Assembly: GCA_003242495.1 (NCBI GenBank)
Contig: QGUO01000262.1
Location: 1 to 5,557, forward strand
Source: Pseudomonadota bacterium
GTDB lineage: Bacteria > Pseudomonadota > Gammaproteobacteria > Steroidobacterales > Steroidobacteraceae
Reading direction: 5' to 3'
Length of the DNA stretch: 5,557 bases
The position numbers were made by a program, and so were the translations under genes. Every line of letters begins with the position of its first letter. Position 1 is the stretch's first letter. The notes beneath the pieces were generated by a model. That model saw nothing but the letters and a program-made list of their open reading frames with translations. It searched no databases and was not told the origin of the DNA. Positions 1 through 5,505 of the stretch are shown piece by piece.

Positions 1-90
1 GTCACGGACATGCGCGCTTTGCCGGCCATGGATTTCGCGACGCTCTCGGTGGCCTTGCAGGCAGTGCGCCGGCTCGCCGAGCGCGCCTGA
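1..90 (+). CDS. C-terminal end of probable NAD-specific glutamate dehydrogenase (partial)
   Basis: Frame 1 is open from the first base and ends at TGA 88-90, giving 29 residues with the core MDFATLSVALQAVRRLAE. The gene begins outside the window. The pattern 'D-F/L-A-x-L-S/T-V-A-L/V-R/Q-x-[VL]-R-x-L' at the very end of a protein is what I recall from the large (about 1,600-residue) NAD-dependent glutamate dehydrogenases of proteobacteria, which convert glutamate to 2-oxoglutarate and ammonia in the cytosol. Only the tail is visible and no catalytic motif can be checked, so the family call is an inference. The presence of a coding end is better supported, because a strong hairpin follows 10 bases after the stop. 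An unrelated helical C-terminus remains possible. Confidence 0.5.
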   Translation, partial: VTDMRALPAMDFATLSVALQAVRRLAERA

Positions 91-100
91 CGCGCGTGCC

Positions 101-136
101 GCCGCCTGCGAGGGCCGCTACGTCCTCGCAGGCGGC
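101..136 (+). terminator. Perfect 13-bp stem-loop after the first gene
   Basis: Bases 101-113 (GCCGCCTGCGAGG) are the exact reverse complement of 124-136, with a 10-base loop. The hairpin starts 10 bases after the stop codon at 88-90 and lies about 40 bases before the gpmA promoter. That is where a terminator separating the two units would sit. No T-tract follows, so it is not a textbook intrinsic terminator. It may act as a GC-rich terminator or as a 3'-end stabilising structure. Confidence 0.55.
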
Positions 137-175
137 AGCCCGGACGCGCGCCGGCTGTACGGCCGCGACGGGTCC

Positions 176-184
176 TGTTATAAA
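176..184 (+). promoter_or_regulatory. Extended -10 promoter for gpmA
   Basis: The sequence TGTTATAAA fits an extended -10 element (TG-N-TATAAA, compared with TGNTATAAT). It is the only AT-rich stretch in an otherwise very GC-rich gap. No good -35 box is present: the best hexamer 17-18 bases upstream, around 155-161, is poor, as is common for extended -10 promoters. The predicted transcription start is near 191, giving a leader of about 29 bases before the ATG at 220. This also argues against the upstream GTG at 187 as the start codon, since that would lie upstream of the predicted transcript start. Confidence 0.55.
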
Positions 185-219
185 ACGTGTTTTCCAATCG
201 CTCCAAGTCATTGAGTCCC

Positions 220-972
220 ATGCCAGGCAAGCTCGTCCTCATTCGTCACGGCCAGAGTCAATGGAACCTCGAGAACCTGTTCACCGGCTGGGTCGACGTG
301 GATCTCACCGAGCTCGGGCGCCGCGAGGCGCGCGATGCGGGACGGCTGCTCAAGGAGCAAGGCTTCGAGTTCGACGTGGCATTCACATCGGTGCTGAAGC
401 GCGCGATTCGCACACTGTGGTTCGTGCTCGACGAGATGGACCTGATGTGGCTGCCGGTCGAGCGCAGCTGGCGACTCAACGAACGGCACTACGGCGCGCT
501 GCAGGGACTCGACAAGGCGCAGACCGTCGAGAAGCACGGCGCCGAGCAGGTGAAGCTCTGGCGCCGCAGCTACGACGTGCCGCCACCGCCGCTCGCGCAG
601 GACGACGAGCGCCATCCGCGCTTCGAGCGTCGCTACGCCGGCCTGTCAGCCGAGCAACTCCCCTCCTCGGAGTCGCTCAAGGACACGCTCGCGCGCGTTC
701 AGCCGTTCTGGAACGAGCGTATCGCGCCTGAGCTCAAGGCCGGACGCAACGTCCTGGTGGTGGCGCACGGCAACAGCCTGCGCGCGCTCGTGAAGATGCT
801 GGACCGCATGTCCGACTCGGAAATCGTGGAATTCAATATTCCGACGGGCGTGCCCATCGAGTACGACCTCGACGACGCGCTCGTGCCGAAGTCGCGGCGT
901 TTTCTCGGCGACCCTGAAGCCATCAAGGCGGCCGCCGAGGCCGTGGCGCGCCAGACCGAAGCAAAGAAGTAG
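220..972 (+). CDS. gpmA: 2,3-bisphosphoglycerate-dependent phosphoglycerate mutase
   Basis: A 250-residue cytosolic glycolytic and gluconeogenic enzyme that interconverts 3- and 2-phosphoglycerate using a phosphohistidine intermediate primed by 2,3-bisphosphoglycerate. The family signature LVLIRHGQSQWN lies at residues 5-16, with H10 as the phospho-acceptor. FTGWVDVDL follows at 21-29, then R61 in KRAIRTLW, the acid E88 in NERHYG (87-92), and the second catalytic histidine H183 in AHGNSLRAL (182-190). FNIPTGVPIEYDL at 205-217 and a charged, alanine-rich tail complete the dPGM pattern. The length matches the E. coli enzyme (about 250). The ATG at 220 is chosen because homologues begin within a few residues of LVLIRHG and a GTG at 187 would add 11 unmatched residues. 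The Shine-Dalgarno sequence is weak. The gene appears monocistronic: its own promoter lies upstream and hairpins follow the stop. Confidence 0.96.
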   Translation: MPGKLVLIRHGQSQWNLENLFTGWVDVDLTELGRREARDAGRLLKEQGFEFDVAFTSVLKRAIRTLWFVLDEMDLMWLPVERSWRLNERHYGALQGLDKAQTVEKHGAEQVKLWRRSYDVPPPPLAQDDERHPRFERRYAGLSAEQLPSSESLKDTLARVQPFWNERIAPELKAGRNVLVVAHGNSLRALVKMLDRMSDSEIVEFNIPTGVPIEYDLDDALVPKSRRFLGDPEAIKAAAEAVARQTEAKK

Positions 973-975
973 TCC

Positions 976-997
976 ACGCGCGGCGCCCGCCGCGCGT
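976..997 (+). terminator. GC hairpin just after gpmA
   Basis: ACGCGCGGC (976-984) pairs perfectly with GCCGCGCGT (989-997) around a 4-base loop, starting 3 bases after the gpmA stop codon. It is followed by a C-rich, not T-rich, run. The position and stability suggest a 3'-end structure for the gpmA transcript. Intrinsic termination is uncertain without a U-tract. Confidence 0.45.
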
Positions 998-1020
998 CCC
1001 CTCCCCGCCTCATCACACAC

Positions 1021-1046
1021 CCCGCTGCGGCCCCGCCGCACGCGGG
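1021..1046 (+). terminator. Second GC hairpin in the gpmA-galM gap
   Basis: CCCGC-TGCGG (1021-1030) pairs with CCGCA-(bulged C)-GCGGG (1036-1046) around a 5-base loop, giving a 10-bp stem with one bulge. It lies 24 bases beyond the first hairpin, so the two form a tandem pair. No T-tract follows. It may be a backup terminator or an mRNA-stabilising structure. Confidence 0.35.
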
Positions 1047-1178
1047 CCGTTGCCATTGGTCCTCGATCCGCAGCCGAGCGCGCATGCCGCGCGGCAACGC
1101 AGCTTGCGGCCTGTGCGCGCCGTGGCCCTTGCCTTTGGTTGCGCGCAGTGGCATTTTGTCTGAGTATTTCACATCGAC

Positions 1179-1184
1179 AAGGAG
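1179..1184 (+). promoter_or_regulatory. Ribosome binding site fixing the mutarotase start
   Basis: AAGGAG is a near-perfect Shine-Dalgarno sequence with 7 bases between it and the ATG at 1192. It favours this start over the in-frame ATG at 1084, which has no comparable site and would put a non-signal-like 36-residue extension before the signal peptide. Confidence 0.75.
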
Positions 1185-1191
1185 CCGCACC

Positions 1192-2412
1192 ATGGGCCGC
1201 AGCCCCTGCGCGGTCGACGAACACGGAGCGCTGGACCGCGCCCGGTCCCCGAGGCGGACAGCGGGATTGGGCGTGTCCCTCGTAGGACTGGCGTTGTCCG
1301 GACTGGCGCAGGCCGCCGTGGAGGCCGAACACATGGAATTCGGGGTGCTTGCCGACGGCACGCCGGTGCCGGCCGTCGAATTGTCGAACGCCAACGGGGT
1401 GACCGTGCGCATCATTGCGCTGGGCGCCGCCATCCAGTCCCTGCGCGTGCCCGATCGCAACGGCACGCTCGCGGACGTGGTGCTCGGCCACCGCTCGGTC
1501 GGCGAGTACCTGGACAAGCCGCAGTACTTCGGCGCGACCGTGGGCCGTTACGCCAACCGCATCGCCGGCGGCAAGTTCCGCCTCGACGGTCGCGAGTACA
1601 CGCTCGAGCGCAACGACGGCCCCAACCACTTGCACGGCGGCACACTGGGATTCGACAAGGTGCTATGGCGCATCGAGTCGGTGACCCGCGGCACTCCGGG
1701 GCGCGTGGTGCTGAAGCACGTGAGCCCGGATGGGCACGGCGGCTATCCCGGGACGCTCGAGGTGACCGTCAGCTACACGCTCGACGACCTCGATCGGCTC
1801 ACGGTGGAGTATCGTGCGCGCACCGACAAGCCGACCATCGTCAACATCACCAATCACAGCTACTTCAATCTTGCGGGCGAAGGCTCCGGCCGCGACATCA
1901 TGGGTCACCGGCTGACGATCTTCGCCGACGCGTACACGCCGGTCGACGAAACACTGATCCCGCAGGGGCCGCCGCGCAGCGTAGCGGGCACGCCCTTCGA
2001 TTTTCGCCAGCCGCAGGCCATCGGCGCGCGCATTCGCGACGCGAGCGAGCAACAACTGCTCATCGGTCGCGGCTATGACCACAACTTCGTGCTGAACGGC
2101 ACGCCGGGCGAGCTGCGGCTGGCCGCGCGCCTCGAGGATCCCGACTCCGGTCGTGTGCTCGAGCTCGCCACGACGGCGCCGGGGCTGCAGTTCTACTCGG
2201 GAAATTTCCTGGATGGCACCAGCATCGGCAAGGCAGCGCGCAGCTATCGCCAGGGCGACGGCCTGTGCCTCGAACCGCAGGTGTTTCCCGACTCGCCCAA
2301 TCGTCCGGATTTCCCGTCTGCGCGACTCGACCCCGGCGCGGAGTACGTGCACGTCATGCAGCTGCGCTTTTCCACGGCGGCTGCGAGCGGCGAACAAGTG
2401 ACCGCGCGATGA
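1192..2412 (+). CDS. galM: Aldose 1-epimerase (mutarotase), predicted exported
   Basis: A 406-residue protein of the GalM family, which interconverts alpha and beta anomers of aldoses. Family motifs in order are VGRYANRI (117-124), NHLHGG (145-150, with H148 as one catalytic histidine), NHSYFNLAG (221-229, with H222 as the general acid), YDHNF (295-299, substrate-binding D296) and LCLEPQ (360-363 region, with E361 as the catalytic base). These match the Lactococcus GalM residues H96, H170, D243 and E304. The N-terminus has a long polar region, RR at 21-22, a hydrophobic stretch at 24-39 and an AQA-A cleavage-like site near 41, so a Sec or possibly Tat signal peptide is likely and the enzyme would act in the periplasm. 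Its TGA overlaps the ATG of the xylonate dehydratase gene (ATGA), so D-xylose is the likely physiological sugar. That substrate is inferred from context. An internal ATG at 1333 could yield a cytosolic form. Confidence 0.92.
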   Translation: MGRSPCAVDEHGALDRARSPRRTAGLGVSLVGLALSGLAQAAVEAEHMEFGVLADGTPVPAVELSNANGVTVRIIALGAAIQSLRVPDRNGTLADVVLGHRSVGEYLDKPQYFGATVGRYANRIAGGKFRLDGREYTLERNDGPNHLHGGTLGFDKVLWRIESVTRGTPGRVVLKHVSPDGHGGYPGTLEVTVSYTLDDLDRLTVEYRARTDKPTIVNITNHSYFNLAGEGSGRDIMGHRLTIFADAYTPVDETLIPQGPPRSVAGTPFDFRQPQAIGARIRDASEQQLLIGRGYDHNFVLNGTPGELRLAARLEDPDSGRVLELATTAPGLQFYSGNFLDGTSIGKAARSYRQGDGLCLEPQVFPDSPNRPDFPSARLDPGAEYVHVMQLRFSTAAASGEQVTAR

Positions 2413-4211
2413 CTTCGAGCTCCGCCCCGCAGCGTCCCCTACGCTCGCGCGCATGGTTCGATGACCCTGCGAACGCGGACATGACGGCACTGTACCTCGA
2501 GCGATACATGAACTTCGGGCTGTCGCTGGAGGAGCTGCAATCGGGCAAGCCCATCATCGGCATCGCACAAACCGGCAGCGATCTGACGCCTTGCAACCGC
2601 CATCACCTGGTGCTCGCCGAGCGCGTGCGCGAGGGCGTGCGCGAAGCCGGCGGCATCGCGCTCGAGTTCCCCGTGCATCCGATCCAGGAGACCGGCAAGC
2701 GGCCGACGGCCGGTCTCGATCGCAATCTCGCCTACCTCGGCCTCGTCGAAGTGCTTTACGGTTATCCGCTCGACGGAGTGGTGCTGACCATCGGCTGCGA
2801 CAAGACCACGCCCGCCTGTCTGATGGCGGCGGCGACGGTCAACATCCCCGCGATCGCCTTGTCGGTGGGGCCCATGCTGAACGGCTGGTACAACGGCAAG
2901 CGCACCGGATCGGGGACCATCGTCTGGCATGCGCGGGGGCTGCTCGCCGCCGGCGAGATCGACTATCGCGGGTTCATCAAGCTCGTCGCCTCCTCCGCGC
3001 CGTCCACCGGCTACTGCAACACCATGGGGACGGCAACGACCATGAACAGCCTCACCGAGGCGCTCGGCATGTCGCTGCCCGGCTCGGCGGCCATCCCGGC
3101 GCCACTGCGCGATCGCCAGGAATGCGCCTATCTCACCGGCAAACAGATCGTCGAGATGGTCGCGGCCGATCGCAAGCCGTCCGACATCCTCACGCGCGCG
3201 GCGTTCATCAACGCGATCCGCGTGAACTCCGCGATCGGCGGCTCGACCAATGCGCCCATACACTTGAACGCCCTGGCCCGTCATGTGGGCGTCGAGCTGA
3301 CGCTCGATGACTGGCAAACCTACGGTCGCGACATTCCGCTGCTGGTGAATCTGCAACCGGCGGGCGAGTACCTGGGCGAGGATTATTACCGCGCGGGTGG
3401 CGTGCCGGCGGTGATCGCCGAGCTGATGCGCCAGGGGCTGATCGAGGAAGCGGCACTCACGGTGAACGGCCGCACCATCGGTGAGAATTATCGCGACGCA
3501 TGCATCCTCGATCCCGAGGTGATCCGTCCGTTCGAGCGCCCGCTCAAGGAACGCGCGGGCCTGACCGTGCTGCGCGGCAACTTGTTCGACACGGCAATCA
3601 TGAAGACCTGCGTGATCTCCGAGGAGTTCCGTGCCCGCTATCTGTCGAATCCCGCCGATCCGGAAGCCTTCGAAGGTCGCGCAGTGGTGTTCGACGGCCC
3701 GGAGGATTATCACGCCCGCATCGACGATCCGGCGCTCGGGATCGACGAGCACACGCTGCTCTTCATGCGCGGCGCCGGACCGGTCGGCTATCCCGGTGCA
3801 GCGGAAGTGGTCAACATGCGCCCGCCGGCGCGACTCATCAAGGCCGGCATCGAGCACCTGCCATGCATCGGCGACGGCCGCCAGTCGGGCACCTCGGGCT
3901 CACCGTCCATCCTGAACGCCTCGCCCGAGGCTGCCGCAGGCGGCGGCCTTGCGCTGCTCAGGACCGGAGATCGCGTACGCATCGATCTGCGGCGCGGCGA
4001 GGCCAACATTCTGGTGAGCGACGAGGAGCTCGCCGAGCGTCGGCGCGCTCTGCAAGCGGCGGGCGGCTATCCGGTCCCGGCTCACCAGACGCCCTGGCAG
4101 GAGATCCAACGGGCGCTCATCGGGCAGGCGGATACCGGTGCGACGCTCGAGCTTGCCACCAAGTATCGCCGCCTCGCGCAAACCAAAGGCGTCCCGCGCC
4201 ACAACCACTGA
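2409..4211 (+). CDS. xylD: D-xylonate dehydratase (IlvD/Edd family)
   Basis: A 600-residue cytosolic Fe-S and Mg-dependent dehydratase that converts D-xylonate to 2-dehydro-3-deoxy-D-xylonate in oxidative xylose catabolism. The sequence closely follows my recollection of Caulobacter XylD (about 595 residues): the SRAWFDDP and MTALYLERYMNFG start, GIAQTGSDLTPCN, EFPVHPI, the GCDKTTPA core, GPVGYPGAAEVVNM, and the exact C-terminal PRHNH. The cluster cysteines are C62 (TPCN), C130 (GCDK) and C203 (YCNTMG). K132 corresponds to the carbamylated lysine, and the serine of GRQSGT (S493) to the catalytic serine. AQTGSD rather than the NTWSE of arabinonate dehydratases favours xylonate, although related pentonate or hexonate substrates cannot be excluded. 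The ATG at 2409 is chosen because the alignment begins there and it overlaps the mutarotase stop by 4 bases. No strong Shine-Dalgarno sequence is seen, so translation is probably coupled. No promoter is visible of its own. Confidence 0.93.
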   Translation: MTSSSAPQRPLRSRAWFDDPANADMTALYLERYMNFGLSLEELQSGKPIIGIAQTGSDLTPCNRHHLVLAERVREGVREAGGIALEFPVHPIQETGKRPTAGLDRNLAYLGLVEVLYGYPLDGVVLTIGCDKTTPACLMAAATVNIPAIALSVGPMLNGWYNGKRTGSGTIVWHARGLLAAGEIDYRGFIKLVASSAPSTGYCNTMGTATTMNSLTEALGMSLPGSAAIPAPLRDRQECAYLTGKQIVEMVAADRKPSDILTRAAFINAIRVNSAIGGSTNAPIHLNALARHVGVELTLDDWQTYGRDIPLLVNLQPAGEYLGEDYYRAGGVPAVIAELMRQGLIEEAALTVNGRTIGENYRDACILDPEVIRPFERPLKERAGLTVLRGNLFDTAIMKTCVISEEFRARYLSNPADPEAFEGRAVVFDGPEDYHARIDDPALGIDEHTLLFMRGAGPVGYPGAAEVVNMRPPARLIKAGIEHLPCIGDGRQSGTSGSPSILNASPEAAAGGGLALLRTGDRVRIDLRRGEANILVSDEELAERRRALQAAGGYPVPAHQTPWQEIQRALIGQADTGATLELATKYRRLAQTKGVPRHNH

Positions 4212-4434
4212 GCGCACACCAAGGCCATCCTTGCCCGCTGCGGCCGAGCACGGATGCGCCGTGGCCTGCGATGAAGGCCCTTGCGTCGGCCGAGCCGCAG
4301 TGCGGCGCATACGCCGGGCAGCGAACGTTGCGGTATGCTCCGGCCTCTCCATCGACCACAGGCATGGAGCAATGACAAGAATCGACGGCCGGGATCAGGC
4401 CTGGTAGCCGCCGCGCCTGGTGCGCTGGCCGGCC
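4212..4434. other. Convergent intergenic region, no supported gene
   Basis: This gap lies between the convergent xylonate dehydratase and SDR genes. It contains short repeats and inverted repeats: CGGCCGAGC occurs at 4241-4249 and 4287-4295, and CTGCGGC at 4238-4244 pairs with GCCGCAG at 4294-4300. It also holds a -10-like TATGCT at 4334-4339 and two tiny reading frames, starting at 4364 (3 codons) and 4372 (11 codons, ending TAG 4405-4407). No conserved protein or RNA was recognised, and no T-tract terminator is visible on either strand. Confidence 0.5.
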
Positions 4435-4442
4435 TCACCAGG
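4416..4442 (-). terminator. Weak stem-loop over the SDR stop codon
   Basis: CCTGGTG (4416-4422) is the exact reverse complement of CACCAGG (4436-4442), with a 13-base loop. On the minus strand this stem includes the SDR stop codon. It lies where both convergent transcripts would end. The short stem, long loop and lack of a T-tract make a terminator role tentative. Confidence 0.25.
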
Positions 4443-5220
4443 GCATGGTCGAGCCGTCGTACTTGCGGAACTGGCCGGTGTCGGCGAGCTGCCAGGAGTC
4501 GATGAGCTCGATCATGCTCGCGATGGTCACGTCCATGTCGACCATCTCCGGCCAGCCCGGCGGCGGATCGACCCGCGGCGCACCGCGGGCGCGCACGAAG
4601 CCCGGATGGATGAGGCCGGTGACCACACCGCGATCGGCCAGTTCCTTGGCGATGCGCTTCATCACCATGTTGAGCGCCGCCTTGCTGGTGAAATAGAAAT
4701 AGAAGCCGCGGCGCGGATCGTCCACCGTGATGGAGGCCATGTCGGTGCTCATGGCCATGACCTTGCCCTTGGCCGCCACCAGGTTCTCCGTGAAAGCTTC
4801 CGTCACTTTCACGGCGCCCAGGGTGTTGGTACGCAGATACCGCTCGAAGAGGTCGTAGTCGATGTTGCCGAGGATCTGTCGTTCCACGTTCTCGGACAGC
4901 AGACCAGCATTGTTGATGACCAGGTCGATGGGGCGACCTTTGAGCCTGGCGGCCAGCGCATCGACCTGCGCATGATCGGTGATGTCCATCTTCTCGGGCA
5001 CCACGTTCGGATACTCGCGCGCCAGATCGGCCAGCGATTCGGGTGTCTGATCGCGGCGGTGCGTAGCGATCACGTCCCAGCCCTTGGCGGCGTAGGCGCG
5101 CGCGAACTCCAGGCCGATGCCCGAATTCGCTCCGGTGATGAGCACCGTCTTGGCGCCTGCGGAGAAACTGGCCGCGAGCAGCGACGCCAGCGCAAGGAGG
5201 CCGGCTTTCTTGATCGACAT
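4435..5220 (-). CDS. C-factor-like short-chain dehydrogenase/reductase with N-terminal signal-like segment
   Basis: A 261-residue classical SDR and a probable NAD(P)-dependent oxidoreductase of unknown substrate. The cofactor motif TGANSGIG is at 29-36. ATHRR (52-56) after beta-2 hints at NADP(H) preference. NNAG lies at 103-106, N132 in RTNTLGA, the catalytic serine is probably S163, and Y176-x3-K180 is followed by the SKAALN signature. The ending FRKYDGSTMPW resembles the CsgA/C-factor-like group. HPGFVRA (205-211) lacks the threonine usual in HPGWVRT. Residues 1-23 (KK, then a leucine/alanine-rich stretch, then AGA before K24) look like a Sec signal peptide or membrane anchor abutting the first Rossmann strand, which is unusual for an SDR. 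The ATG at 5220 is chosen for its purine-rich AGGGGGGAG upstream. A start at 5259 would only add 13 unmatched residues. The gene converges on the xylonate dehydratase, so a role in xylose metabolism is not established. Confidence 0.88.
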   Translation of the reverse strand: MSIKKAGLLALASLLAASFSAGAKTVLITGANSGIGLEFARAYAAKGWDVIATHRRDQTPESLADLAREYPNVVPEKMDITDHAQVDALAARLKGRPIDLVINNAGLLSENVERQILGNIDYDLFERYLRTNTLGAVKVTEAFTENLVAAKGKVMAMSTDMASITVDDPRRGFYFYFTSKAALNMVMKRIAKELADRGVVTGLIHPGFVRARGAPRVDPPPGWPEMVDMDVTIASMIELIDSWQLADTGQFRKYDGSTMPW

Positions 5221-5224
5221 GAGA

Positions 5225-5233
5225 CTCCCCCCT
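5225..5233 (-). promoter_or_regulatory. Ribosome binding site of the SDR gene
   Basis: On the minus strand AGGGGGGAG ends 4 bases before the ATG at 5220-5218. The spacing is slightly short but the G-rich core is strong. It supports this start and therefore the presence of the N-terminal hydrophobic segment in the product. Confidence 0.6.
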
Positions 5234-5266
5234 GATCGGCGTGACCCAGGCAGCGTCACCTCGAGC

Positions 5267-5287
5267 CACCGGTATCGCCGGTGTTAT
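5267..5287. promoter_or_regulatory. Candidate operator upstream of the SDR gene
   Basis: CACCGG (5267-5272) and CCGGTG (5278-5283) form a perfect inverted repeat around a 5-base spacer. An overlapping imperfect palindrome, TATCGCCGGTGTTA (5273-5286), is centred on CCGG with 10 of 14 symmetric positions. The site lies 47-67 bases upstream of the SDR start and overlaps a GATAAC -10-like hexamer on the minus strand (5288-5283). CCGG-centred palindromes are typical of LacI-type sugar regulators. No such regulator gene is in the window, so this is inference. Confidence 0.25.
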
Positions 5288-5505
5288 CGGTCATGCCGCT
5301 CGAACGGCGGGAGCGAACGCTGCCCGCCCCGGCGGCGGACAGCATTTCTACCGGAGAATGGCCGCTCGCGCCAGGGGCGCGGCGACCGAGCACCTCAAAA
5401 GTCTGGTATGCCGGCACGGGCGGCCGCGACAATCGTACGTGCGACCGGGCACCTCGCGCAGGCACCCAGGCGCCCCCCTTGCGCGGCTACCCGGCGCGCA
5501 GTCCC

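Noticed and set aside
187..219. Upstream GTG start extending gpmA by 11 residues
   Set aside because: It lies upstream of the predicted transcription start from the extended -10, and the extension has no counterpart in the family.
1084..1191. N-terminal extension of the mutarotase to the ATG at 1084
   Set aside because: The strong AAGGAG directly before the ATG at 1192 and the signal peptide starting there make the extension unlikely.
646..1635. Minus-strand open frame of 329 codons across the end of gpmA and the start of the mutarotase gene
   Set aside because: It crosses two well-supported plus-strand genes and their hairpins, and no protein family is recognisable.
2439..3857. Long minus-strand open frame (472 codons) opposite the xylonate dehydratase
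   Set aside because: It is a shadow of a strongly conserved gene in GC-rich DNA. Its translation is rich in R, H, G and A, shows no recognisable domain, and the plus strand carries a full-length family match.
1021..4266. Shared short words between the two gaps (CCCGCTGCGGCC at 1021 and 4234; GCGCCGTGGCC at 1117 and 4256)
   Set aside because: The spacing differs (96 versus 22 bases) and the surrounding sequence does not align. This is expected at some rate in GC-rich DNA and is not a convincing dispersed repeat.
4420..5235. Plus-strand open frame (271 codons) opposite the SDR gene
   Set aside because: It mirrors the SDR frame almost end to end, a common artefact opposite GC-rich SDR genes. 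Its translation is rich in H, D and R with no motifs.
4082..5269. Minus-strand open frame of 395 codons spanning the SDR and the intergenic gap
   Set aside because: It is an out-of-frame reading of the SDR gene with arginine-rich low-complexity translation and runs into the end of the dehydratase gene.
5409..5435. Possible minus-strand promoter (TTGTCG, 16-17 bases, CATACC/ATACCA)
   Set aside because: Both hexamers match consensus poorly, and it lies about 190 bases from the SDR start. It is not distinguishable from chance.
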